From Phenylobacterium sp. (GTDB taxonomy: Bacteria; Pseudomonadota; Alphaproteobacteria; Caulobacterales; Caulobacteraceae), in NCBI RefSeq assembly GCF_013822795.1, contig NZ_PNLB01000011.1, positions 1 to 64,000 of the forward strand: 64,000 nt of DNA, written 5' to 3'. Within the stretch, counting starts at the first letter, position 1; each line of letters begins with the position of its first letter. A program made the position numbers and the translations under genes. The notes beneath the pieces were generated by a model that worked only from the letters and a program-made list of their open reading frames with translations, did no database searches and was not told the DNA's origin. Below, in pieces: positions 9,619-17,745 of the stretch.

Positions 9619-9864
9619 TCAGGCCGGCTCGACGATCAGGGCGACGATGCGGCGAACGACCGGCAGCAGCAGCAGCAGAGCTGGAAAGGCGACCAGCCAG
9701 GAGACCGCCCAAGCGCCCATCCAGGCAGCGGGCATGGCCGGGGTGGCGCCGACGCTCTTGAGGGTCGAGATCCCGGAGACGATGAAGGTCATCAGGATCG
9801 AAAGGACGAATGGCATGACGACGCCGGCGAAACGCGCGGGCAGCCGGCGGGGAAGTGCAGACAT
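9619..9864 (-). CDS. DUF2798 small membrane protein
   Basis: An 81-residue protein with two hydrophobic helices: one in VVMPFVLSILMTFIVSGIST and one in WAVSWLVAFPALLLLLPVV. The pattern (MSxxMTxxVS..., W..SW..AFP...P..RR) matches DUF2798, a family of unknown function in proteobacterial inner membranes. The start MSALPRR has GGAG 8 nt upstream and is preferred to an earlier in-frame ATG. It is convergent with the GST gene. Confidence 0.75.
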   Translation of the reverse strand: MSALPRRLPARFAGVVMPFVLSILMTFIVSGISTLKSVGATPAMPAAWMGAWAVSWLVAFPALLLLLPVVRRIVALIVEPA

Positions 9865-9950
9865 ATGGAACTCCGTAAGCGCCGCGCGATGCATCCGGCC
9901 CCGACAGGACCAGCCCTCGCCCGGCTGGGCAGGGTGGATGCGTTGGCTAA

Positions 9951-9964
9951 CGTAAACGCTTACG
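9951..9964. promoter_or_regulatory. LacI-type palindrome upstream of the DUF2798 gene
   Basis: The 14-bp near-palindrome CGTAAACGCTTACG has the central CG and AT-rich flanks typical of LacI-family operators. It lies about 90 bp upstream of the DUF2798 start. No LacI-family gene is in the window. Only the palindrome is observed; its use as an operator is a guess. Confidence 0.3.
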
Positions 9965-10033
9965 GAAGCACGGGACGCGCTGCGGGCCCCGTCATAGCGG
10001 CATCCCGATATATCTCAAGCCCCGCCAGCTGCG

Positions 10034-10870
10034 TCACTTCTGCGGTTTGATCGAGAAGGTGAACGCTAGCACCGAGTCTTCCTTGGTCTCCTGGCCGAAG
10101 ACCATGTGTTCGCCCTTCACCTCCCGGTGGATGTAGCCGAACGAGGTCTGCATCGCGCCCTTGCGATAAGCGACCCCGACGTGGGCGTCGCCGACCAGGG
10201 CGCTGGACGGATCGGTCGTCCAGCCCTGGCCGTCCCAGCTATTGCCGTTGCGCAGCACGTTGAGGCCGACGGCGCGGCCGCTGGCGGCGGCGAACAGGTA
10301 CCAGCGCCCCTGATCGCCATAGGCCTTGCCGTCACGGACGCCGAGATCATTGAGGCGGTCCTCGACCTCATCGTCGCGCTTCTGGGCGACGGTCAGCGTG
10401 GCGCCGGCCTCGGCCTGGCCGCCGCTGTTGGAGAGGCCCACGCCCGTATGCGGGGTGACGGCGACGTCGAGCTCGCCGGCCCGCATGCGCACCGGCGCCC
10501 AGTCGCGGCTGACCGCCACCTCGTAGGCGTCGGCGTCGAACTGGGCCGCGCGCGGATCGATGTTGGACGGCAGGCCGCTGGGCGAGCGCTCCGTGCCGCC
10601 GACGCTGAGGCGCAGGTTGTCGACCGAGCCGCGCGGGGTCTTGCCGAGTTGGAAGTTGCTGGTCGTCCAGCGCACCGGAGCGCCGTCGGCGGCGAATTGC
10701 TCGCGCTCGACCATGTTGGAGAAGTCGTCCTGTCGGATCTTCGGCGCCTTGTCCGGCGCAAAAGCCGCGTCCTTCGCGTCCGCGGCGCCTACAGGCCTCG
10801 GTGTTTGGGCGGCGACCCCCGTCGCAGCGCCAAAACTCAAGGCGATGGCCAGCCCAGCCAACGGCCTCAT
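10034..10870 (-). CDS. Exported protein, possibly LpxR-like outer-membrane barrel
   Basis: A 278-residue protein with a Sec signal peptide (MRPLAGLAIALSFGAATGVAAQ). The C-terminal half alternates like a beta-barrel: GRWYLFAAASGRAVGLNVL, SALVGDAHVGVAYRKG, MQTSFGYIHREVKGEHMVFG, ending in a strand of the form VLAFTFSIKPQK. The SFGYIHRE/VFGQETKEDS region recalls the C-terminus of LpxR/DUF2219 lipid A deacylase-like proteins, but the catalytic signature cannot be confirmed by eye. It is therefore best read as an outer-membrane barrel of uncertain function. GGGAGA lies upstream of the chosen ATG. Confidence 0.6.
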   Translation of the reverse strand: MRPLAGLAIALSFGAATGVAAQTPRPVGAADAKDAAFAPDKAPKIRQDDFSNMVEREQFAADGAPVRWTTSNFQLGKTPRGSVDNLRLSVGGTERSPSGLPSNIDPRAAQFDADAYEVAVSRDWAPVRMRAGELDVAVTPHTGVGLSNSGGQAEAGATLTVAQKRDDEVEDRLNDLGVRDGKAYGDQGRWYLFAAASGRAVGLNVLRNGNSWDGQGWTTDPSSALVGDAHVGVAYRKGAMQTSFGYIHREVKGEHMVFGQETKEDSVLAFTFSIKPQK

Positions 10871-11176
10871 CAGCGTTTCTCCCGTACCGCATCGTTGAGC
10901 GTGCGGCTCAACAAGCACCCTTCCATGATGATGGAATGACGCCAACGGGAAATCCGTTCCTCTGCCCTGCGTCACATCGGGTTTACACCTGAGGTGGCGC
11001 ATCAGGAGGCGCGGCAATGCGCCAGACTGGGACAAAACAAGGATAATGCGCGCAATTTGTGCGCGCCGCGGCCAGGCGGACGGCCGCCGCCCAGACAGCA
11101 ATCGAGGGGCGCGACGGCCCCTCGATCCAGGTCTCTGAAGATCCGCCTCGCCCGGAGGGCGGGGGTTAGAACCCGC
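10871..11176. other. 306-bp gap between the LpxR-like gene and nrdA
   Basis: No supported gene. It contains the nrdA terminator hairpin (11101-11126), a second stem-loop GCGCGCA (11048-11054) with TGCGCGC (11060-11066), and presumably the promoter of the LpxR-like gene at its low-coordinate end. Confidence 0.6.
11101..11126 (-). terminator. Terminator of nrdA
   Basis: A 10-bp perfect stem (ATCGAGGGGC with GCCCCTCGAT) and a 6-nt loop lie 50 bp after the nrdA stop. On the minus strand it is followed by TGCTGTCTG, which is only moderately T-rich. Confidence 0.6.
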
Positions 11177-13042
11177 CTATTGGCAGGCCAGGCACTCTTC
11201 GTAATCGGTGCGCTCGGACGGCGCGTCGATGACCATGGCCACGCCCTCGCCGCCGGCGTGAGCGGCGCGCTGCACCGACTTGGAGCGCAGGTAGTAGAGC
11301 GACTTGCAGCCACGCTCCCAGGCCTGCCAGTGCAGCATGTGCAGGTCCCACTTATCGACGTCGCCCGGCAGGAAGACGTTGACCGACTGCGACTGGCAGA
11401 TGTCCGGGGTGCGGTCGGCGGCCAACTCGATGACCCAGCGCTGGTCGAGTTCGAAGGCGGTCTTGAAGACGTCCTTCTCGTCCTGGCTGATGAAGTCGAG
11501 GTGCTGGACCGAGCCTTCGTTCTCCAGGATCGAGTCCCAGATCTGCGAGGTGTTCTTGCCCTTCTCGTCGAGCAGGCGCTCCAGGTAGGGGTTCTTCACC
11601 GCGAACGAACCCGACAGGGTCTTGTGGGTGTAGATGTTGGCCGGGATCGGCTCGATGCCGGCGCTGGTGCCGCCGCAGATGATCGAGATCGAGGCGGTCG
11701 GGGCGATGGCCAGCTTATGGCTGAAGCGCTCCATGACGCCCTTCTCGGCCGCGTCCGGGCAGGCGCCGCGTTCGGCGGCCAGCTTGCGCGAGGCCGCGTC
11801 GCACTGACGGCGCAGGTGCTTGAACAGGCGCATGTTCCAGCTCTTGGCCAGGGCGCTCTCGAACGGCACGTTCTGCATCTGCAGGAAGGAGTGGAAGCCC
11901 ATCAAGCCCAGACCCACCGAGCGCTCGCGCTGGGCGGCGTAGACCGCATTGGCCATCTCCGGCGGCGCGCTGCGGATGAAATCTTCGAGCACGTTGTCGA
12001 GGAAGCGCATCACGTCCTCGACGAAGGTCGGATGGTCGCGCCACTCCATGAACTTCTCGGCGTTGACCGAGGAGAGGCAGCAGACGGCGGTGCGCTCGCG
12101 GCCCAGGTGGTCGGTCCCGGTGTGGAGCATGATCTCCGAGCACAGGTTCGACTGACGCACCGACAGGCCAAGGTCGCGCTGATGCTGCGGCATCGAGCGG
12201 TTCACGGTGTCGGAGAAGATCAGGTAGGGCTCGCCGGTCTGCAGGCGGATCTCGAGGATCTTCTGCCACAGCGAGCGGGCGTCGACCTCACGCAGGACTT
12301 CCTGGTCCTTGGGCGAGCGCAGGCCGAACATGGCCCCTTCGCGCACCGCTTCCATGAACTCGTCGGTGATGTTGATGCCGTGGTGCAGGTTCAGGGACTT
12401 GCGATTGAAGTCGCCCGAGGGTTTGCGGATTTCGAGGAACTCCTCGATCTCCGGGTGGTGGATGTCGAGATAGACCGCGGCCGAGCCGCGGCGCAGCGAA
12501 CCTTGGCTGATCGCCAGGGTCAGCGAGTCCATCACGCGGATGAAGGGGATGATGCCGCTGGTCTGGCCCGCGCCCTTGACCTTTTCGCCGATGGAGCGGA
12601 CGCCGCCCCAGTAGGTGCCGATGCCGCCGCCGTTCGAGGCCAGGGCGACGTTCTCGTTCCAGACGCTCTGGATGCCGTCGAGCGAGTCGCCGACCGCGTT
12701 CAGGAAGCAGGAGATCGGCAGGCCGCGACCGGCGCCGCCGTTCGAGAGCACCGGGGTGGCCGGCATGAACCAGAGGTTCGAGATGTAGTCGTAGACGCGC
12801 TGGGCATGCTCGGCGTCGTCGGCGTAGGCCGTCGCGACGCGGGCGAACATGTCCTGGTAGCTCTCGCCGGCCAGCAAGTAGCGGTCTTCGAGGGTCGTCT
12901 TGCCGAACTCGGTCAGCAGGGCGTCGCGCGAGCGATCGACCTCGACCTTTCGAACGAGCTGAAGCGCGGGCCGGTCAGCCCGATCCGGGGCCGTCTGGGT
13001 CGCTTCCGAAACCGTTCGCATCACCGCTTCGCCGCTGCTCAT
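11177..13042 (-). CDS. nrdA: Class Ia ribonucleotide reductase, alpha subunit NrdA, without ATP-cone
   Basis: The catalytic subunit that reduces ribonucleoside diphosphates to deoxy forms. In the 621-residue product the radical-site residues are intact: Cys112 (PISCFLN), Asn299-Cys301-Glu303 (SNLCSE), the paired Cys321/322, Tyr583-Tyr584 (SLYYLRS) and the C-terminal shuttle pair in ECLACQ. The protein enters the catalytic domain within about 50 residues, so the N-terminal ATP-cone that gives dATP shut-off in E. coli NrdA (761 residues) is absent. The specificity site may remain. Its upstream region carries cell-cycle-type sites and is shared with the Mn riboswitch. Confidence 0.95.
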   Translation of the reverse strand: MSSGEAVMRTVSEATQTAPDRADRPALQLVRKVEVDRSRDALLTEFGKTTLEDRYLLAGESYQDMFARVATAYADDAEHAQRVYDYISNLWFMPATPVLSNGGAGRGLPISCFLNAVGDSLDGIQSVWNENVALASNGGGIGTYWGGVRSIGEKVKGAGQTSGIIPFIRVMDSLTLAISQGSLRRGSAAVYLDIHHPEIEEFLEIRKPSGDFNRKSLNLHHGINITDEFMEAVREGAMFGLRSPKDQEVLREVDARSLWQKILEIRLQTGEPYLIFSDTVNRSMPQHQRDLGLSVRQSNLCSEIMLHTGTDHLGRERTAVCCLSSVNAEKFMEWRDHPTFVEDVMRFLDNVLEDFIRSAPPEMANAVYAAQRERSVGLGLMGFHSFLQMQNVPFESALAKSWNMRLFKHLRRQCDAASRKLAAERGACPDAAEKGVMERFSHKLAIAPTASISIICGGTSAGIEPIPANIYTHKTLSGSFAVKNPYLERLLDEKGKNTSQIWDSILENEGSVQHLDFISQDEKDVFKTAFELDQRWVIELAADRTPDICQSQSVNVFLPGDVDKWDLHMLHWQAWERGCKSLYYLRSKSVQRAAHAGGEGVAMVIDAPSERTDYEECLACQ

Positions 13043-13378
13043 GCCCCAAAACCCATAACTATCAGACGCTTTGCCTCCGGGACACCGCCCGGCCGTATTC
13101 ACCGCTATATCTAGTGGCTGCCCCGCCCCCGATACGCTCCATATGGGGCCACGAAGGCTAATGACTCGTCAACGGTCTGGAGCGGTCATCCCCACGAGAA
13201 TTTCGTTAACGCCTCATTTACCTTTGCGGCCAGAGCTTGGCGGGCTTGAGTTTTCCACAGGCGCTCCGGGCCCGGACAAAGCCCCTGCTCACGAGACTGT
13301 GAAATCTGGGGGCGATTTAATCGCGAGTCGTTCGCACTTGCCCACCGCCAACCACCACCCTATCCACACGCCGTCACT
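13043..13378. promoter_or_regulatory. nrdA upstream region with cell-cycle-type sites
   Basis: No gene fits here. Visible sites are two one-mismatch DnaA boxes, TTTTCCACA (13251-13259) and CTATCCACA (13360-13368); a near-match to the CtrA consensus, TTAA-N7-TTTA (13206-13220); and two GANTC methylation sites (13163-13167, 13325-13329). In Caulobacter, DnaA, CtrA and the CcrM/GcrA pair (acting at GANTC) control S-phase genes, and in E. coli DnaA regulates nrd. The functional link here is inferred. The high-coordinate end must also hold the promoter of the riboswitch transcript. Confidence 0.5.
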
Positions 13379-13512
13379 GGGGAGTAGCCGCCCGTAGCTC
13401 CAGCGGGGGACACGTCAACAAACTTGCCGAAGATCAATTGATCCGAGGCATGGCGTGTTCGGCAAAGATCCTGAGTCGCCTCGGCGGCCGGGTGCTTGGC
13501 GAGACCTTTGGC
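13379..13512 (+). promoter_or_regulatory. yybP-ykoY manganese riboswitch
   Basis: The two conserved ends of the yybP-ykoY aptamer are both present: GGGGAGTAGCC at 13379-13389 and GGCGAGACCTTTGGC at 13498-13512 (family pattern GGGGAGUAG ... GCAAGACCUUU). Between them is CGTCAACAAAC, resembling the conserved internal CGTCAA segment. Mn2+ binding to this class switches on manganese efflux genes. It lies directly upstream of a GDT1-type exporter, the expected partner. A candidate expression platform is the 9-bp hairpin GCGGGGTCG (13531-13539)/CGACCCCGC (13567-13575) ending 17 nt before the start codon, which could control ribosome access. Confidence 0.85.
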
Positions 13513-13592
13513 TTTCGTGCGTCGGTCCATGCGGGGTCGGCGGCGCGGAAAGCCATTGGTATGTCTCGACCCCGCCCGGACGCCCGTTCTCC

Positions 13593-14150
13593 ATGGAAGC
13601 CTTCCTCGTCTCGACCGGCCTCGTGGCCGTCGCCGAAATCGGCGACAAGACCCAACTTCTGGCCCTGCTGCTGGCCGCGCGGTTCCGAAAACCCGCGCCG
13701 ATCATCCTCGGCATTCTCGTCGCCACCATCGCCAACCACGCCCTGGCCGCCTGGGTCGGGGTCGCCGCGGCGTCGCTGCTGAACGGCCCGTGGATGAAGT
13801 GGGTGCTGGGCGTGGCCTTCATCGGATTCGGGATCTGGGCGCTGATTCCCGACAAGTTCGAGGAAAGCGACAAGCCCAAGGACCGGGCCGGCGTGTTCCT
13901 GACCACCCTGGTGGCGTTCTTCCTCGTGGAGATGGGCGACAAGACCCAGGTGGCGACCGTCGCCCTGGCCGCGAAGTTCCACCAGGTGCTGGTGGTCGCG
14001 GCCGGCACCACGCTCGGCATGATGATCGCCAACGTGCCGGCGGTGCTGATCGGCGAGGCCGCGGCCACGCGCCTGCCGCTCAAGTACATCCGTTGGGCGG
14101 CGGCGGCGGCGTTCGCGGCGATCGGCGCCTGGATCCTGATCGCGAGCTAG
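13593..14150 (+). CDS. GDT1/TMEM165 (UPF0016) family manganese exporter
   Basis: A 185-residue six-helix inner-membrane protein. It has the two inverted family signatures E-x-G-D-K-T-Q: EIGDKTQ (Glu15-Gln21) and EMGDKTQ (Glu113-Gln119), whose acidic residues bind cation. Bacterial members (MneA type) export Mn2+, and the riboswitch in the leader supports that role here. The ATG at MEAFLVS fits the family; longer in-frame starts would run through the riboswitch. The stop overlaps the stop of the convergent permease gene in a shared CTAG. Confidence 0.9.
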   Translation: MEAFLVSTGLVAVAEIGDKTQLLALLLAARFRKPAPIILGILVATIANHALAAWVGVAAASLLNGPWMKWVLGVAFIGFGIWALIPDKFEESDKPKDRAGVFLTTLVAFFLVEMGDKTQVATVALAAKFHQVLVVAAGTTLGMMIANVPAVLIGEAAATRLPLKYIRWAAAAAFAAIGAWILIAS

Positions 14151-15931
14151 CCGGCGCTCAGCGGCCAGAACCACGCGATCAGCGGCGCGCCCAGGACCAG
14201 CACCAGCAGGGTCAGGGGCGCGCCGAGCCTCGGATAGTCGGCGAAGCGGTAGCCGCCCGGCCCCATCACCAGGGTGTTGCACTGGTGGCCGATGGGCGTG
14301 AGGAAGTCGGACGCCGCGCCCACCGCCACCGCCATCAGGAACGGGTCCGGATTGAGGCCCAGCTGACGGGCCATGCTGGCTCCGACCGGGGCGACGATCA
14401 GCACCGTCGCGGCGTTGTTCAGGAACGGCGTGGCGGCCATGGCCACCGCCATAATCGACACCAGCGCGATCATCGGCGACTGGCCGCGGAACATGCTGGA
14501 GAGCCAGCCGCCGATCAGCTCGGCCCCGCCGGTGGTTTGGATCGCCTCCGACACCGGGATCATCGCGGCTATCAGCACGATCAACGGCCCGTCGACGGCG
14601 GCGTAGGCCTCGCGCATGCGCAGGGCGCCGACGATGATCATCGCCACCGCCGCGCCGAAGAAGGCGATGGCGACCGGCACGACCTGGAAAGCGACCAGCA
14701 CCATGGCCGCAGCCAGGATGACAGCCGGGGCGACCGCATGGCGGATGCCGCCGAGCCGCACCTCGCGTTCGGCTAGCGGCAACAGACCAAGGGCGGCCAG
14801 AGCCAAAGGCAGAGTGCGCTCGGATCCCTGCAGCACGACGATGTCGCCGGCGCGCAGGCGGATGCGGCTGGGGCTCTGTTTGAGATCAAAGCCCGAGCGG
14901 CTGACCGCCAGCAGGTTCACCCCATGCTGGCCGTAGAGGTCAGATTGCTGGGCCGAGCGGCCGATCAGCTCCGATTCGCCGCCGACCACCGCCTCGACGA
15001 CGCGCACCTCGTCGGTCGGCTCCTCCATGGCGACCGGACGGTCCGATCGGGTCAGCCGCAGCTTGCCGCGATTGATCAGTTCGTCGAGGGCCTGGGGCTC
15101 GCCCTGCAGCAGCAGCACGTCGCCGGGGCGAACCTTGGTGTTGGGGTGCGGCCGGGCGCGGCGGCGGCCGCCGCTGAGCAGCATCATCACCCGAGCCTCG
15201 CCGCCGGCCAACTCGTGCAGTTCGCCGATTCGGGCGCCGGCCAGGGTCCAGTCGTCGGGGGCCTCGACCTCGGTGATGTAGGCGTTGGCGGCCAGCGCCT
15301 CTTCGAGGTTCACCGCTGGGGCGCGGTCCTTGGGCAGGATGCGGTAGGCGAACGCCAGGAACACGAAGCCGACCACCGCCAGGGCCAGGCCGACCGGCGA
15401 ATAGTCGTACATGCCGAACGGCTTGCCGAGCAGCTCTTCGCGAACCTGAGAGACGATGATGTTGGGCGCGGTGCCGACCAGGGTGACGATGCCGCCGAGC
15501 ATCGCCCCGAACGCCATCGGCATCAGCAGCCGCGATGGCGAGGAGCCTGTGCGGCGCGACAGCTGCAGCGCCACCGGCATCAGGATCGCCAGCGCGCCGA
15601 CGTTCTTGGTGGCGGTCGAGAGCACCGTCACCGCCGCAGTCAGCACCGGAACCTGGCTGCGCTCGGTCTTCAGCTTTGGGATCAGCGGGCGCAGCACCGC
15701 CTCGACGATGCCGGACTTGGCGAAGGCGGCGCTGACCACCAGGGCCGCGGCGATGATCACCGTGATGTCGTTGGAGAACCCGTCGAAGGCGCTCTTGGCC
15801 GGCACCACGCCGATCGCGACGCCGGCCAGCAAGGCGCAGACCGCGACGACGTCATAACGAAAGCGGCCCCAGATGAAGGCGCCGATGGTCAGCGCGATGA
15901 GTCCGAAGGCCAATCCCTGGTCGAGCGTCAT
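14147..15931 (-). CDS. SLC13-type permease with TrkA-C domains
   Basis: A 594-residue inner-membrane transporter of the divalent-anion:Na+ symporter superfamily. An N-terminal membrane bundle with TKNVGALAILMPVA and GTAPNIIVSQ (the conserved substrate-loop region) is followed by two soluble TrkA-C domains (about residues 205-370; ARIGELHELAGGEARV, KVRPGDVLLLQG and RLRAGDIVVLQG). A second bundle contains NNAATVLIVAPV. Proteins with this layout are often annotated as sulfate or dicarboxylate permeases; the RCK-C domains suggest ligand gating. The ATG at MTLDQG has GAGGGGC upstream. Substrate unknown. Confidence 0.88.
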   Translation of the reverse strand: MTLDQGLAFGLIALTIGAFIWGRFRYDVVAVCALLAGVAIGVVPAKSAFDGFSNDITVIIAAALVVSAAFAKSGIVEAVLRPLIPKLKTERSQVPVLTAAVTVLSTATKNVGALAILMPVALQLSRRTGSSPSRLLMPMAFGAMLGGIVTLVGTAPNIIVSQVREELLGKPFGMYDYSPVGLALAVVGFVFLAFAYRILPKDRAPAVNLEEALAANAYITEVEAPDDWTLAGARIGELHELAGGEARVMMLLSGGRRRARPHPNTKVRPGDVLLLQGEPQALDELINRGKLRLTRSDRPVAMEEPTDEVRVVEAVVGGESELIGRSAQQSDLYGQHGVNLLAVSRSGFDLKQSPSRIRLRAGDIVVLQGSERTLPLALAALGLLPLAEREVRLGGIRHAVAPAVILAAAMVLVAFQVVPVAIAFFGAAVAMIIVGALRMREAYAAVDGPLIVLIAAMIPVSEAIQTTGGAELIGGWLSSMFRGQSPMIALVSIMAVAMAATPFLNNAATVLIVAPVGASMARQLGLNPDPFLMAVAVGAASDFLTPIGHQCNTLVMGPGGYRFADYPRLGAPLTLLVLVLGAPLIAWFWPLSAG

Positions 15932-16010
15932 CGTCGCCCCTCGCCCCACCCGCTGCGGTGGAGCTTGGACAACGCCGCACGTCGGCGAAAGCTGCGGCCT
16001 CAAAGCAAAA

Positions 16011-16034
16011 GAGCCCGGCCTTGCGGCCGGGCTC
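16011..16034 (-). terminator. Terminator of the OmpA-family gene
   Basis: A 10-bp perfect stem GAGCCCGGCC/GGCCGGGCTC with a 4-nt loop. On the minus strand it is followed by TTTTGCTTTG, giving a standard intrinsic terminator 30 bp after the stop. Confidence 0.85.
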
Positions 16035-16065
16035 CTCGCTAGTTCGGCTGAGCGCCGAGATCGAC

Positions 16066-17256
16066 TTAGAAGTTGATGTCGATCGTCGAGCGGCGGTTCA
16101 GCGGTTCCTTCACGCCGTCGGCGGTCGGGACGGCGAGTTGGGTTTCGCCCTTCCAATCCACTTGCAGCGCAGCTTGGTTCACGCCCAGGCCCACGAGGGC
16201 GTCGGCGGTGGCCTTAGCACGACGTTCCGACAGGCGGACGTTGTACGCAGCCGAACCCGAGGTGTCGGTGTGGCCGACCACGATCAGGCGAGTCGCGTTG
16301 CCGCTGGTCGCGTAGGTCGCAGCTTCCTGGATCACCGTCTGGGCTTCCGGCGTCAGCACGTACTGATCGAACGGGAAGTAGACGATGAATTGCTTGGCTT
16401 CATACGCCGGCGGAGGCGGCGGAGGAGGCGGCGGCGGGGGCGGAGGCGGCGGCGGGGGCGGCGGAGGCGGCGGCGGGGGCGGCGGCGGCGCGAACGAGTA
16501 GCGCAGGCCGACGGTCACCGACTGGTCCGTGTATTCGCCCGTGAAGACGCCCGGCTGCAGAGCGTGCGAACCGGTCGACGCGAAGTCGAGGTCCGTGCCG
16601 CCCAGGTAGCGGTAGGTCAGGTCGACGTTCAGGCGGTCGGTCGCGCGCCAGGCCAGACCAGCGATCAGCTGCCAGGCCAGGGCGGTGTCGTCGTCGTCGA
16701 TGGTCAGGTTCTGGATCGACGGGTTGGCGGCGTTGAACGCACCGGTCACCGACGAGAACTGGCCGACGGAGTCGACGGTCACGTGGTTGATACCGATACC
16801 GGCGCCGACGAACGGATTGATCACCGCGTTGGGCGCGATGTCATAGATCACGTTGCCCATCAGGGTCCACGACGTCACGTCGCCCGAGGCCGAGCCGCAG
16901 TTCGGAGCGGCGGCCGAGCGGACCACGCCCGGGGTGCAGAGGCCGAGGATCGAATTGTTCGAACCACCGCGGATCGACTCGATGTCGCCCGGACGGTAGC
17001 CGCCTTCGAGTTCGACGCGCCAATGTTCGTTCAGCTGGTAGCCGAGACGAGCAAAGCCGGTCCAATCCTCTTCCTGGTTGAAGGTCCAGTTATAGGGCGA
17101 GCCGCCAGCGGCGTTGTTCGACGATTCACCGTCGATGCCGTCCGGCCAGTGGTAGCCGAGGTCGACAGCGCCGTACCAACCGACTTCTTGCGCCGAAGCC
17201 CCCGACGCGGCGAAGACCGCAGCCAGGGCGGCCCCCGCTAGGAGTTTGAATTTCAT
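16066..17256 (-). CDS. OmpA-family outer-membrane protein with a 27-proline linker
   Basis: A 396-residue protein: signal peptide (MKFKLLAGAALAAVFAASGASA), an eight-stranded OmpA-like barrel (about 23-255), an uninterrupted run of 27 prolines (codons at 16408-16488), and a C-terminal OmpA domain (about 285-396) that binds peptidoglycan through the Asp/Arg motif in HTDTSGS...NVRLSERRA. It links the outer membrane to the cell wall. The proline stretch, probably a polyproline II rod across the periplasm, is unusually long and is coded by near-repeats of GGC-rich triplets, so its length may vary between strains. A promoter-like TATAAC lies about 50 bp upstream. A strong terminator follows. Confidence 0.93.
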   Translation of the reverse strand: MKFKLLAGAALAAVFAASGASAQEVGWYGAVDLGYHWPDGIDGESSNNAAGGSPYNWTFNQEEDWTGFARLGYQLNEHWRVELEGGYRPGDIESIRGGSNNSILGLCTPGVVRSAAAPNCGSASGDVTSWTLMGNVIYDIAPNAVINPFVGAGIGINHVTVDSVGQFSSVTGAFNAANPSIQNLTIDDDDTALAWQLIAGLAWRATDRLNVDLTYRYLGGTDLDFASTGSHALQPGVFTGEYTDQSVTVGLRYSFAPPPPPPPPPPPPPPPPPPPPPPPPPPPAYEAKQFIVYFPFDQYVLTPEAQTVIQEAATYATSGNATRLIVVGHTDTSGSAAYNVRLSERRAKATADALVGLGVNQAALQVDWKGETQLAVPTADGVKEPLNRRSTIDINF

Positions 17257-17745
17257 ATTCAGAGCCCTCTCTTGCCCTCTGCTGCGGCCAAATGACCCAG
17301 CGCTGTTATATCAAGGCCCAACCATTACGAAAGTGTCGCCGGAGCAACACCTTCGCCAATTCGTGGCGCCTCTCAAATCCAACCCCAGGACGTTACACAT
17401 TCTTCCCCTCGGCGATCAACTTCGGGGCGAGAGACATATCCCTCGTTCGGTCGCCAACGATGCGCCCTGGGCTACATCGCGACGCCGAATTCTTGTTATC
17501 CGATCCAGTTCGAAAATGCGGGCGCGCTACCCAGCGCGCGCGCCGCCCGACTGAAGCCGGTTGATTCTCTTGAACTATGAGCGCACTCACCGGGACCGTC
17601 CAGTCCGCTCGACACGCGAACATCCGCATACCTCAGGCAAACGCTCAATTGTCTGGCTGGTCACTCCCCCTTCGCCTAAGACGCGAATCTCGTCTCCGGT
17701 TCGAGCGGACAACGTCCCCCCTACGGCTTAGTTCCGCCGCAGCTG
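17257..17745. other. 489-bp gap between the OmpA gene and the CPA2 antiporter
   Basis: No convincing gene. The sequence is less GC-rich than its surroundings. The low end holds the OmpA leader, including a TATAAC element on the minus strand near 17330. The rest shows no strong hairpin, tRNA or conserved ORF; short ORFs of 76-102 codons overlap each other in several frames and look random. GANTC sites occur (GATTC near 17561, GAATC near 17684). Confidence 0.5.

Noticed and set aside
10994..13114. A 706-codon open frame antisense to nrdA
   Set aside because: It mirrors the nrdA coding region, has low complexity and no motif; nrdA has every catalytic residue.
13251..13368. Replication origin suggested by DnaA-like boxes
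   Set aside because: Only two imperfect boxes occur, with no AT-rich unwinding element and no origin-type neighbours such as hemE, dnaA or parAB.
13455..13592. Longer N-terminus for the Mn exporter
   Set aside because: The extra 46 codons run through the conserved 3' end of the riboswitch and are not part of the GDT1 family.
16408..16488. CRISPR or minisatellite array
   Set aside because: The repeats are in-frame proline codons inside an OmpA gene, too short and without spacers.
17640..17720. Possible tRNA T-loop (GGTTCGAGC near 17697)
   Set aside because: No acceptor, D or anticodon stem can be formed around it, and no CCA end is seen.
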